The notes: generated by a model not told the origin, from the letters alone. Shown: positions 5,701 to 13,838, counted from the stretch's first letter. The stretch is 17,818 nt of DNA from T3Sed10-241 sp036751905 (GCA_036751905.1 DAIOTP010000072.1:1-17818), one strand, 5' to 3'. Program-made: numbers and translations.

Positions 5701-8544
5701 TTAAAATTTGAACGTCAGCGATCCAGAAATGAGCTGACCTTGCGCCAGGCTGAATATGGTGTGGTCCGTGACTCCCACGTCGGTAACGCGGCCATCCCGG
5801 TTGGAATCTTGAACAAAACGGTAGCGGGCATTGAGCAGGTCGCGCACGCCTAACTTCACACCAAGCTTGCTGCTGAGCTCTTTATTGATTGTGAGGTCAA
5901 CACTGTGGCGCGGAAGCTCATAAATGGTAGGAAATAGCACATCGCCTACTGAGAAGATGCGGGGTCCGAAAATGTTATAATAAGCACTCACCGAAAGCTG
6001 CCGCGCGTTGTCAACATACTGTAGCCCAAGGTTCACAATGTAGGGCGATTGGCCTTGTAAGGGCCGCACCCTGTCCTGGCTGGTAGCCTGAATGCCAAGG
6101 TCCACTTCGGACCATATGTAGCTGGCATTGACAATGCAGTTCATACGCTCTACAAAAAGATTATTAACCACGCCTTTGAGTGACTTTCTGAATTCGAATT
6201 CCACTCCGAAATTTCTGGCGAAGTCTGCATTGCCAAAGGAGAATTGAGGTTGCTCATTGGTAATTACTGTTATCGCCTCAATAGGATCATCAAAGTACTT
6301 GTAGAAGGCACCAAGGCTGATCACCTCACCCAGTCGCGGATAAAGTTCAAGCCTCAGGTCCAAGTTATCGATGGTGGCCACCTGCAAGTCAGGATTCCCA
6401 ACCTTACCAGCGTCGAGTTCGTAATCATAATAAAGAAACGGGGCCAACTCTCTGAATTCAGGACGGTTTATGGTACGACTGTAGCCTCCGCGGATCAACA
6501 ATTTCTGAGACAAGTTGTAACTGGCATTGATTGACGGGAGCAATGAGAGAACTGGGAGTTCGACTATAATGAGCGAAAAGTCATCACGGGCCTCCATGCG
6601 TTGCACCATGTTCTCCACCCTGAGCCCTGCTGAAAAATTCACGCCACTCAGAGAAGCACTTACACCGGCAAATCCAGCCAGAAGCATGTTGCTGGCAGTA
6701 TAGGAATCAATGGGTCTGGTACCTTCTTCGAGCGCAAAACCATTGCTTGTTAAAATGTTCTCAGGGGCAAAAATTTGATCCAGCGGCAATCGAGCCAACT
6801 GCTCCCCTATATTGAGATCGTTGAATCCCGGATAAAGGAAGGAGAAATAGCGAGAGCCAAAGCTGCGCGAACGGTAGTCCACATATGTTCCACCAATGAG
6901 CTCAACATTGGTAAATTGTAGCACTTCTCCTAATTTGTAGTTTAAATCAACTCCATTGTTGATGCTGAACTCATTGAGGTCACCAAAATAACGGCCTGTG
7001 TCAAATAGGTTGGAGGAAGGTGGCAGGAGCATTTCAAAAGGCGCTTCCTCATTGTCAATGCCGAGCTGAATGTCGCGAAATGTCCTGAAGCGTCGCAGGT
7101 CGGGTTCCTTTTCGATAAGCAAACTTCCCCCTATCACCCAATTCAATGCAAGTTGTTCACTCAAGTCATGCTCCCCAATTAATTGACCAGAGTAAATACT
7201 GCGTGCACGATAACCGAGGAGATAATTGCGTTGAAAATCTGTCGGCCGCTGAAACTCATTGATTCCTTCGCGCACTGTGGTTTGATTTTCGCCTACTTGC
7301 GTGAAAAAATTCTTGAATTTAAACCTGTTTCGGGGGTTCAAAACATACGTCCAATTGGAAAGTGCACTAATTTGAACTTCCTCTATATAAGTATTGTCAT
7401 CAAATGCAAACCACTGAAATATAGGCCTATTGAAATCTGTCCAGGCGTCATATCTGAAAAAATCGCGCACAAAGCGCTGATAGCTTTTGCCATAATTCAC
7501 GCTGTTAATGGACATAAGCCTGGCACCGTTGGCGAAGTTCACGGTACGGCCCAGGCTAACGCCAAAGTTGTAATCAGGCATGGCCGTACTCGAAGTAGGG
7601 TTCCAGTTGTTAGGCAATGAGCGACCAGCATCCTGTCGCAGCGTGGCATTACGCGGCGAGCGCTGAATGGCACCTGTGGAAGGAAAATTATTAGGCAATG
7701 GCCTGAAAGAACGGTCAAAACCAAGAAAATCAGTACCTGACTTTTCGGACATTCGAAAATCCTGTAAGGTAGTCCCTAACCGGAACCCCATCCCCACATT
7801 GACCGCAGTGAACTCCTGCGAGAGGTTATTTATCGTGGTAATTTTAATCACCCCTCCGGCAAAATCGCCTGGAAACTCAGGCGAACCGGTTTTGTTGATG
7901 ATCATCCTGTCAAGTAAACCGCTGGGAATAAGATCGAAAGAAAAAGTGCGGCGATCTACTTCGGTACTTGGAGCAATTACTCCATTAATCAATACCTGGT
8001 TGTAGCGCTCAGCCACACCGCGTATCATCACAAAGCGGTTGCCTACGATGGTTACACCGGGTACGCGCTGCATGACTTTGGCGGCATCGGCATCCTGTGA
8101 TCTGCTTATTTGTTGTCGCGAAATTCCTGAAACCAATTGTTTGGCCTCCTTCATTTCCATCACCACGGCATTTTCGGTGGCGGTGTTGCGCTCCGCAACG
8201 ATGCTCACCTCTCCCAAAGTAAGTCTTGATTCGGCAATGGAAAAGTTTTGGGTGGTGGTGGCACCCAGATTCACAATGATTTCTGAACTTTGGGCATCGT
8301 ACCCTATAAAAGAACAGATCAAGGTATAGCTGCCAGCGGGAACACCTCTTATGAGGTAGTTGCCGTCTATGTCGGTGGAGGTGCCAATGGTGGTGCCCTT
8401 GATATATACATTTACTCCCGGAAGCAAGTCGCGTGTTCCTGCCTCCTCCACCTTTCCGGCAATATCACCGGTGCTTTGAGAGAACAAGGCAGCGCTAAAT
8501 GCGAATACACCAACTATGGTCAAAATAAAATTGCGGCCGTACAT
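5701..8544 (-). CDS. TonB-dependent outer-membrane receptor
   Basis: A 947-aa outer-membrane active transporter, energised by TonB-ExbBD (not encoded here). A signal peptide (to about S22, before QSTGDIAGKV) leads to a carboxypeptidase-regulatory-like beta domain (~26-105; GVNVYIKGTTIGTSTDIDG, YTLICSFIGY). The plug follows (~115-240; RVPGVTIVGNRFVMIRG, YNQVLINGV, FPGDFAGGVIKI). The rest is the 22-strand-type barrel, with late landmarks GGYSRTINRPEFRELAPF and GNPDLQVATIDNLDLRLE, and a C-terminal strand ending in Phe (SGSLTFKF). The ATG at 8544 is preferred, since the longer frame would need a TTG at 8577 and adds 11 residues before a good signal peptide. The plug lacks the usual SusC wording (INPxDIESI), and no SusD gene is present. 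The partner is the 488-aa lipoprotein 41 nt downstream. The substrate is not shown. Confidence 0.9.
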   Translation of the reverse strand: MYGRNFILTIVGVFAFSAALFSQSTGDIAGKVEEAGTRDLLPGVNVYIKGTTIGTSTDIDGNYLIRGVPAGSYTLICSFIGYDAQSSEIIVNLGATTTQNFSIAESRLTLGEVSIVAERNTATENAVVMEMKEAKQLVSGISRQQISRSQDADAAKVMQRVPGVTIVGNRFVMIRGVAERYNQVLINGVIAPSTEVDRRTFSFDLIPSGLLDRMIINKTGSPEFPGDFAGGVIKITTINNLSQEFTAVNVGMGFRLGTTLQDFRMSEKSGTDFLGFDRSFRPLPNNFPSTGAIQRSPRNATLRQDAGRSLPNNWNPTSSTAMPDYNFGVSLGRTVNFANGARLMSINSVNYGKSYQRFVRDFFRYDAWTDFNRPIFQWFAFDDNTYIEEVQISALSNWTYVLNPRNRFKFKNFFTQVGENQTTVREGINEFQRPTDFQRNYLLGYRARSIYSGQLIGEHDLSEQLALNWVIGGSLLIEKEPDLRRFRTFRDIQLGIDNEEAPFEMLLPPSSNLFDTGRYFGDLNEFSINNGVDLNYKLGEVLQFTNVELIGGTYVDYRSRSFGSRYFSFLYPGFNDLNIGEQLARLPLDQIFAPENILTSNGFALEEGTRPIDSYTASNMLLAGFAGVSASLSGVNFSAGLRVENMVQRMEARDDFSLIIVELPVLSLLPSINASYNLSQKLLIRGGYSRTINRPEFRELAPFLYYDYELDAGKVGNPDLQVATIDNLDLRLELYPRLGEVISLGAFYKYFDDPIEAITVITNEQPQFSFGNADFARNFGVEFEFRKSLKGVVNNLFVERMNCIVNASYIWSEVDLGIQATSQDRVRPLQGQSPYIVNLGLQYVDNARQLSVSAYYNIFGPRIFSVGDVLFPTIYELPRHSVDLTINKELSSKLGVKLGVRDLLNARYRFVQDSNRDGRVTDVGVTDHTIFSLAQGQLISGSLTFKF

Positions 8545-8877
8545 CGGGACGATTATTTGGCTGCAAAGGAATACCAAGGCCGTTAAGCCAAATTAAACTT
8601 CAGATTACGTCTTCACACCGCCGAAAATGAAGATTTATTTACTAAAATATATTTTTATGTACTCATGCTAATTTAAATAATGAAATTTGAATATGAACAT
8701 TTTGAAGTATTTATAATCTGATTTAGAATTATTTACATATTTTCTGTATTGATTTTTTAACATAATTGATAATATTATATTGACCATGATAATCAGTTAA
8801 CGCTGAATTAACCTGTTCGATCAGCTGCAGATACTTGGAAAAATTTGTACTTCACATTGTTAATCTCCGCAGCACAA
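8545..8877. other. AT-rich intergenic region upstream of the TonB receptor
   Basis: This 333-nt stretch lies between the MORN gene stop and the receptor ATG and has no credible open frame. It is strongly AT-rich from about 8630 to 8800. It must hold the receptor promoter, but no clean TTTG/TAnnTTTG pair is visible on the minus strand. Two TAAC-type repeats occur: a distal one at 8796-8812 and a weaker proximal one at 8583-8598 (TTAAT-N5-TTAAC, 10-bp spacing), about 40 nt from the ATG. No terminator hairpin with a T run was seen after the MORN gene. Confidence 0.6.
8796..8812. promoter_or_regulatory. Candidate regulator box: TTAAC-N6-TTAAC, readable on both strands
   Basis: The plus strand has TTAAC at 8797-8801 and 8808-8812 (11 bp apart). 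The minus strand reads TTAAT-N6-TTAAC over the same bases because the site is also a GTTAA/TTAAC inverted repeat. It is ~250 nt upstream of the receptor ATG and 65 nt past the MORN stop. Distance and palindromy make its role less certain than for the other boxes. Confidence 0.3.
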
Positions 8878-9339
8878 TCAAAGACCAAAGAATCGCTTTT
8901 CCAATACGGATCCATCCTGATTGAATAAAGTCCAACAACCGACTTTCCGACCATCCCTGTAGCGCATCTCCAACTGCAATGCTCCTTGCTGATCCCACAC
9001 AAGCCACTTTCCGTCCCTCTGCCCATGCTTGTAACATCCACGCGCATGTCGGCTGCCATCATTGTAGTAAAATATCCATGGGCCATGCTTTTCCCCCTCC
9101 TGGTAAAATCCGGAACTGTACATGTCACCACTTTCGTAAAAATCAAAAAAACGACCGTGCGGCCTCCCACGGTGGTCGAGCGCATATTCACGGTCTTCTT
9201 CAAAAAAACCGGCTTTGTACATGTCTTCAACCTGCGCTACGGTCACCGTCCATTCATAGGCCACAAGGAGCGCATCATGCTGCGCACGCAAGCACAGGCA
9301 GCAAAACAACACAGCAGAAATGGACAAAAGGTTTTTCAT
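8878..9339 (-). CDS. Secreted MORN-repeat-variant protein
   Basis: A 153-aa exported protein. The signal peptide ends near LRA-Q (residues 19-20); FCCLC within it makes a lipoprotein an alternative, but no proper lipobox is seen. After a ~37-residue spacer come four exact 24-residue repeats starting at G58, G82, G106 and G130, each of the form G-x-x-x-G-x-W/F-x-x-(F/Y/W)-x-x-x-G, then a strand rich in aromatic residues. This matches the MORN variant repeats common in Bacteroidota surface or periplasmic proteins, which usually form an extended beta sheet without catalytic function. It is the first gene of the minus-strand locus. A TAAC direct repeat lies 25 nt upstream of its ATG, so it may be co-regulated with the receptor operon (inference). 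Confidence 0.8.
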   Translation of the reverse strand: MKNLLSISAVLFCCLCLRAQHDALLVAYEWTVTVAQVEDMYKAGFFEEDREYALDHRGRPHGRFFDFYESGDMYSSGFYQEGEKHGPWIFYYNDGSRHARGCYKHGQRDGKWLVWDQQGALQLEMRYRDGRKVGCWTLFNQDGSVLEKRFFGL

Positions 9340-9363
9340 ATGTTAATTAAGCAATAAATTTAC

Positions 9364-9379
9364 GTTATTATTACGTTAT
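9364..9379 (-). promoter_or_regulatory. Candidate regulator box: ATAAC-N6-ATAAC direct repeat
   Basis: The plus strand carries GTTAT at 9364-9368 and 9375-9379 inside a near-perfect tandem 11-mer (TACGTTATTAT, TACGTTATTTT; 9361-9382). On the minus strand this is ATAAC twice, 11 bp apart, ending 25 nt before the ATG of the MORN gene. TAAATTTA adjoining it is one mismatch from TAnnTTTG. Confidence 0.45.
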
Positions 9380-9482
9380 TTTTTTCAATTTGTTGAATAT
9401 CTTAGTGAGGACCTTGTCCAACTCAGGTAGTTTGGTAGCTTGTCCTATGTTTACCAATAGTTTAACTTCAATAAAGTGTCAT

Positions 9483-9490
9483 TAATTTTG
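9483..9490 (+). promoter_or_regulatory. Candidate -7 element upstream of dnaK
   Basis: TAATTTTG is an exact match to TAnnTTTG. TTTA at 9461-9464 lies 18 bp upstream and could serve as a weak -33 element. Transcription would start near 9497, leaving a leader of about 290 nt before the dnaK ATG. No better candidate close to the gene was seen. Confidence 0.3.
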
Positions 9491-9785
9491 TTCCATGCGC
9501 GCATTGTTCTCCGGATTGGAATCCATGATGAACAATTATTTGGTAAGAGGCCACACCCTGAGGATGCGTGAACATGACCAAAGGTCAAAGCGTTTATTCC
9601 GCGCAACTGAAGGTTGACTGCGAAAGGCAAATTACAGTACCCGGTCTGACGCGATCACTGCCGTTTTGTCACTATTTTTTGGCGAAAGCCATGCCAAACG
9701 CGGTCATTTGGGGCGGTTCAGCGCTCTGGTACAGCAATTGAAGTATGGGAACCAAACAGCATAAAAACAAACAAAGCATAAACAC

Positions 9786-11693
9786 ATGAGCAAAATTATC
9801 GGAATTGACCTCGGCACGACCAACAGCTGCGTAGCAGTAATGGAGGGAAACGAGCCGGTGGTTATCGCCAACAGCGAAGGCAAACGCACCACCCCATCTA
9901 TCGTAGCATTCGTAGAAGGTGGCGAGCGCAAAGTGGGCGACCCGGCCAAGCGCCAGGCCATTACCAACCCTGAGAAAACCATTTCCTCTATCAAAAGATT
10001 CATGGGCAACAGCTTCGACGAAGTGGTCAAAGAAACTGCCCGCGTACCTTATAAAGTAGAAAAAGGTGACAACAATACACCACGCGTACGCATCACTGAC
10101 CGGCTTTACACGCCACAGGAAATTTCTGCAATCATATTGCAAAAAATGAAGAAAACTGCCGAGGACTTTCTTGGCACTACTGTGAGTGAAGCCGTGATTA
10201 CCGTGCCCGCTTACTTTAACGATGCCCAGCGTCAAGCCACCAAAGAGGCCGGCGAAATAGCCGGACTTAAAGTGCGCCGCATCATCAATGAACCTACTGC
10301 TGCAGCCCTTGCATACGGCCTCGACAAAAAATCGAACGACGTAAAAGTAGTGGTCTTTGACTGTGGTGGGGGTACCCATGACGTTTCCATCCTCGAATTG
10401 GGCGATGGCGTATTCGAAGTGCTCTCTACCGATGGCGACACACACCTGGGAGGCGACGACTTTGACCAAGTGATCATCGAGTGGTTGGTAACTGAGTTCA
10501 AAAATGACAACGGCATAGACCTTACCAGGGATCCTATGGCCCTCCAACGCCTGAAAGAAGCCGCTGAAAAAGCCAAAATAGAACTCAGCAGCTCACCGAG
10601 CACAGAGATTAATCTGCCGTACATCATGCCGGTAGATGGCATTCCAAAACACTTGGTAAAAACATTGAGCCGCGCCAAATTTGAGCAGCTCGCCGATGAA
10701 CTGATCAAGCGCACCATCGCACCTTGCGAGAAAGCCTTGAAGAATGCAGGTCTCAGCAAAAGTGATATTGATGAAGTAATCCTCGTTGGTGGATCCACAC
10801 GGATTCCTGCCATACAGGATGCCGTGAAAAACTTCTTTGGCAAAGAGCCATCGAAAGGTGTGAACCCCGATGAAGTCGTAGCCATAGGCGCTGCTATTCA
10901 AGGAGGTGTGCTCACCGGCGAAGTAAAAGATGTGCTCCTGCTCGACGTTACACCGCTCTCACTTGGTATTGAAACCATGGGAGGTGTATTCACCAAGCTA
11001 ATCGATGCCAATACCACCATTCCTACCAAGAAATCGGAAGTATTCAGCACCGCCAGCGACAACCAACCTTCAGTTGACATACATGTACTGCAAGGCGAAC
11101 GCCCCATGGCAGCCCAAAACCGCACCATAGGACGCTTCCAACTTACAGATATTCCACCTGCACCAAGGGGTATACCACAGATCGAAGTAACGTTCGACAT
11201 TGATGCCAATGGCATCATGAACGTGGGTGCCAAAGACAAGGCCACAGGCAAGGAACAAAGCATACGCATCGAGGCTTCGAGCGGACTTACCGACGCGGAA
11301 ATTGACCGCATGAAGAAGGAAGCAGAAGCCAATGCCGAAAGCGACCGCAAGGTAAAAGAGCGTGCTGAAACCCTGAATAAGGCTGATGGTATGATTTTCC
11401 AAACGGAAAAGCAACTGAAGGAATTTGGTGACAAAATACCCGCCGATAAAAAGCAGCCGATTGACGAAGCGCTTGCCGAACTCAAACGTGTGCATGAAGC
11501 ACAGAACGTGGAAGCCATTGAGCCTGCCATTGAAAAGCTCAATGCTGTGTTTCAAGCGGCATCGCAAGACATGTACAATGCACAACAGCAAGCAGGTGCC
11601 AACGGTGGCGGCAGCGATAATACAAATGCAAGCAGCGGTGCCGAAGAGGTGACCGATGTGGATTTTGAAGAAGTAAAAGACGAAAAACAATAA
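9786..11693 (+). CDS. dnaK: Molecular chaperone DnaK (Hsp70)
   Basis: A 635-aa cytoplasmic ATP-dependent chaperone, full length for the family. The nucleotide-binding domain (1-~380) has phosphate loop 1 GIDLGTTNS (D8), phosphate loop 2 FDCGGGTHD (D192-D199), THLGGDDFD and ILVGGSTRIP. The linker DVLLLDVTPLSLGIE leads to the peptide-binding domain (HVLQGERPMAAQNR, IEVTFDIDANGI), the helical lid, and the acidic tail EEVTDVDFEEVKD that GrpE/DnaJ-cycle Hsp70s share. His in GGGTHD replaces the Phe of E. coli and, as I recall, is a variant found in Flavobacteria-type DnaK rather than a defect. The ATG at 9786 gives the canonical N terminus MSKIIGIDLGTT. No dnaJ or grpE is adjacent, so the gene stands alone, closed by its own terminator. 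Confidence 0.98.
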   Translation: MSKIIGIDLGTTNSCVAVMEGNEPVVIANSEGKRTTPSIVAFVEGGERKVGDPAKRQAITNPEKTISSIKRFMGNSFDEVVKETARVPYKVEKGDNNTPRVRITDRLYTPQEISAIILQKMKKTAEDFLGTTVSEAVITVPAYFNDAQRQATKEAGEIAGLKVRRIINEPTAAALAYGLDKKSNDVKVVVFDCGGGTHDVSILELGDGVFEVLSTDGDTHLGGDDFDQVIIEWLVTEFKNDNGIDLTRDPMALQRLKEAAEKAKIELSSSPSTEINLPYIMPVDGIPKHLVKTLSRAKFEQLADELIKRTIAPCEKALKNAGLSKSDIDEVILVGGSTRIPAIQDAVKNFFGKEPSKGVNPDEVVAIGAAIQGGVLTGEVKDVLLLDVTPLSLGIETMGGVFTKLIDANTTIPTKKSEVFSTASDNQPSVDIHVLQGERPMAAQNRTIGRFQLTDIPPAPRGIPQIEVTFDIDANGIMNVGAKDKATGKEQSIRIEASSGLTDAEIDRMKKEAEANAESDRKVKERAETLNKADGMIFQTEKQLKEFGDKIPADKKQPIDEALAELKRVHEAQNVEAIEPAIEKLNAVFQAASQDMYNAQQQAGANGGGSDNTNASSGAEEVTDVDFEEVKDEKQ

Positions 11694-11716
11694 CAGGCAT
11701 ATCGCCAAACGAATAG

Positions 11717-11745
11717 AAGGCCGTCCGAAGGGGCGGCCTTTTTTT
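11717..11745 (+). terminator. Intrinsic terminator after dnaK
   Basis: AAGGCCGTCC (11717-11726) pairs with GGGCGGCCTT (11731-11740) around a GAAG loop, with one G-U pair, and runs into seven T (11739-11745). It begins 24 nt after the dnaK stop. Confidence 0.9.
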
Positions 11746-11884
11746 GTGCACCACCCCAAACAATTGGGATCCTCAGCAGGTTTGGGCGGGAAAAGGGTGC
11801 CGTTGTATAACATTCACATAAAAGCCTGATAAACTATCTACAAGATACAAATGTTAAATCGTCAATATTTCACAGCTCCTTTTG

Positions 11885-11892
11885 TACATTCG
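11885..11892 (+). promoter_or_regulatory. Possible -7 element of the redoxin cluster
   Basis: TACATTCG is one mismatch from TAnnTTTG and lies 5 nt before the ATG at 11898, so the transcript would be nearly leaderless. No clear -33 element is seen. The upstream dnaK terminator means this cluster needs its own promoter in 11746-11897. Confidence 0.3.
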
Positions 11893-11897
11893 CAATC

Positions 11898-12455
11898 ATG
11901 AGGAATTTGGCGTTCTGCTTGCAGTTTATTGTTGTGCTATTCAGCTGCCGTGAAGCTGAACTGGGCAGCTACCACGAGCTGGAGGGGGGCAACATAAGCC
12001 TTGATGATGTTGTAACGAACCACATCGCCACCGTATTGGTGTTTATGGGCCCCGAGTGTCCACTTTGTGAAAGCTATGCCTACACCATGCGAAGCTGGAA
12101 AGATCAATGGAATGGCAATGAGGTAGCGGTGTTGGGCGTTGTGAGCGGCACCTATTATACACCACAGGAAATGGCCAGCTTTATGGACAACCATAATTTA
12201 TGGTTTCCTGTATTGTTTGACCGCAACTTCAGCCTGGCCAAACGCTTCAAAGCCACCATTACACCTGAAGTCCTGCTGCTTGACAACGCAGGCAGAGAGC
12301 GGTACCAGGGCGCAATTGACAACTGGGCGGTATCACTGGGCCGCAAACGCGCTCAGCCTACAGAATTTTATCTGAATGATGCGCTTACCCAGCACCTCGG
12401 TGGCCACCCCGTTCAAATTCCACTCACCAAAGCAGTAGGCTGTTATATTGAGTAA
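11898..12455 (+). CDS. Redoxin-like (thioredoxin-fold) lipoprotein
   Basis: A 185-aa predicted lipoprotein with lipobox LFSC and lipid Cys17. The mature part is a thioredoxin-fold domain of the AhpC/TSA-redoxin type: VLVFMGPECPLCESY with the CxxC pair C54/C57, a central VLGVVSG strand, FPVLFD, and cis-proline P123 in ITPEVLLLD. It ends in KAVGCYIE, with Cys182 in a place where related redoxins paired with cytochrome/copper proteins also have a Gly-Cys. It probably acts as a thiol-disulphide or electron-transfer partner in the periplasm, or for metal-site maturation (inference). The stop overlaps the TTG start of the next gene by 8 nt, so the two are translationally coupled. In some bacteria the two modules are fused, which supports a shared task. 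Confidence 0.8.
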   Translation: MRNLAFCLQFIVVLFSCREAELGSYHELEGGNISLDDVVTNHIATVLVFMGPECPLCESYAYTMRSWKDQWNGNEVAVLGVVSGTYYTPQEMASFMDNHNLWFPVLFDRNFSLAKRFKATITPEVLLLDNAGRERYQGAIDNWAVSLGRKRAQPTEFYLNDALTQHLGGHPVQIPLTKAVGCYIE

Positions 12456-13833
12456 GTATCACCTATACCTGATTTGCTCACTGGCTGCACTGCTTACGGC
12501 TTGTGGTCAAGGTGTGGAAGGCGAGGAAGTCATGGATGAAGGAGCCTTGAGCCAGCAGCTCCCTGACTCCCTGAACTTCTGGGAACACATTGCTCCAATC
12601 AGCACCCTGCGCTGCGCTCCTTGCCATAACCCGAACGGCGGCGCACCATTCAGCCTATTGGGCTACAGTGATTTCATTAAGCGCAAGCGCACCATCAAAC
12701 AAGTGGTAAGCGACGGTTATATGCCCCCCTGGCCTGCCAATCCCGGGTATCAGCGTTACAAGGACGAGAAACTTTTGAGCCCTTATGAAAAGCTGGCTTT
12801 GCTTCAATGGATTGAAGGCGGGGCACGCGAAGGCCAGCCACCTCGACACGATACAGTGGCGTACGGCATTGCGCATCGTGCCGAACCCGATGCAATACTT
12901 TTGTTTCCCGATACGGTGCAAATAAGCGGGAGCTTGCTCGACCGTTTTTTCATCGCCAAGCTAGGATTCGAGTTGCCTGCCGATACCTTTCTGGCCAGCA
13001 TAGCTTTCGTACCGGGCAACAAGCGGCTGCTTCACCATGTGAATGGGCATTTACTCAACTACCAAGCCCCCTTGAAGCGTGATGTACACGACGGAAGCTG
13101 GCTCGAGGATGCAGAGGTACGCACCTCACTGGGCGCTTACGCCGATATGAAAGTAGCCCACGACGATGGCAGCTTCCCGGCCATGCGGGTTTCTGCGTTC
13201 AATTACTTGCCTGGGGTGGAGCCTGTCCGCTATCCACCGGGCATTGGGAGCGTGCGCATTTCCCGTAAGGGGGCCTTTCTGCTCAACACACTCCATTATG
13301 GCCCAAGCCCTATTGACACGTTCGACCTGAGCGCCATATACCTGTACTACGACAGCCTCCCTCCCACCCGACCGCTGCAAGAGCTGCACCTCGGCACTCA
13401 AAGTGACATTGCTGTGCACCCGCCCTTCGTAATTCCGGCCAACGAAATAAGCCACTTCAGCACCCGATATACCCTCGAACAAGATGTGAGTGTGCTCACG
13501 GTCAATCCACACATGCACCTTCTGGGCAAATCATTCAAAGCTTATGCCCACAGCGCCAATGGCTTAGACACTATTCCACTGATACACATACCCAAGTGGG
13601 ATTTTCGCTGGCAGTATTTTTATACCTTCCGGCAAATGCTCAAGCTGCCCAAAGGGTACACCATTGTGGCCGAAGCCAGTTTCGACAACACCGTGCACAA
13701 CCCTTTCAATCCCTTTGTACCTCCCAAAACCCTCAAAGCCGCCGGACGCAACATGAAAACCACCGATGAAATGTTCCAATTCTTCGTTAACTTCGTTCCT
13801 TATCAGGAAGGGGATGAATACATAACCTTATAA
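12448..13833 (+). CDS. Lipoprotein with c-type haem site and PHM-like copper monooxygenase fold
   Basis: A 461-aa predicted lipoprotein that starts at TTG. The next in-frame Met is residue 29, past the signal, whereas the TTG gives a good signal ending in LLTAC (Cys19). Residues ~45-130 form a small cytochrome c: CAPCH (C56, C59, H60) with M92 in MPPWP as likely axial ligand. Residues ~150-460 match the copper type II, ascorbate-dependent monooxygenase (peptidylglycine hydroxylase-like) fold. Candidate CuH ligands are H196, H197 and H283 (TLHYG); candidate CuM ligands are H355 and H357 (NPHMHLLGK) and M442 (DEMFQF). All metal ligands therefore appear present. It would act at the periplasmic face of a membrane, with haem passing electrons to copper; the substrate is unknown. 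It is coupled to the upstream redoxin and followed 5 nt later by a small secreted protein. Confidence 0.8.
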   Translation: MSKYHLYLICSLAALLTACGQGVEGEEVMDEGALSQQLPDSLNFWEHIAPISTLRCAPCHNPNGGAPFSLLGYSDFIKRKRTIKQVVSDGYMPPWPANPGYQRYKDEKLLSPYEKLALLQWIEGGAREGQPPRHDTVAYGIAHRAEPDAILLFPDTVQISGSLLDRFFIAKLGFELPADTFLASIAFVPGNKRLLHHVNGHLLNYQAPLKRDVHDGSWLEDAEVRTSLGAYADMKVAHDDGSFPAMRVSAFNYLPGVEPVRYPPGIGSVRISRKGAFLLNTLHYGPSPIDTFDLSAIYLYYDSLPPTRPLQELHLGTQSDIAVHPPFVIPANEISHFSTRYTLEQDVSVLTVNPHMHLLGKSFKAYAHSANGLDTIPLIHIPKWDFRWQYFYTFRQMLKLPKGYTIVAEASFDNTVHNPFNPFVPPKTLKAAGRNMKTTDEMFQFFVNFVPYQEGDEYITL

Positions 13834-13838
13834 ACAGC

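Larger units (their letters stand above)
9340..9785. other. Divergent intergenic region between the MORN gene and dnaK
   Basis: These 446 nt serve two divergent genes. Near the MORN side is an 11-bp direct repeat (9361-9382). In the middle, 9451-9466 reads TTACC-N6-TTAAC and is followed by TAATTTTG at 9483-9490, a candidate promoter firing toward dnaK with a ~290-nt leader. A 40-codon frame at 9495-9617 has no recognisable features. No CIRCE-type heat-shock inverted repeat, tRNA or riboswitch was recognised. A short CCAAA/TTTGG inverted repeat occurs near 9692-9710. Confidence 0.55.

Noticed and set aside
5701..8577. SusC/SusD polysaccharide utilisation locus
   Set aside because: The receptor plug lacks the usual SusC wording, the partner lipoprotein shows no SusD features, and there is no glycoside hydrolase or lyase nearby.
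8808..9230. 140-codon minus-strand frame overlapping the MORN gene
   Set aside because: It is an alternative frame of the MORN gene. The in-frame protein has a signal peptide and four exact repeats, so that frame is the real one.
9495..9617. 40-codon plus-strand frame upstream of dnaK
   Set aside because: Its ATG would lie at or before the transcription start predicted from the adjacent -7 element, and the peptide shows no hydrophobic segment or motif.
10359..10382. Unusual CGGGTHD loop in DnaK (Cys193, His198)
   Set aside because: At first it looked like altered ATP-site residues, but to my knowledge GGGTHD is found in Flavobacteria-type DnaK, so it is a lineage variant.
9672..10885. Two minus-strand frames of 291 and 217 codons
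   Set aside because: They are antisense to dnaK, which is certain.
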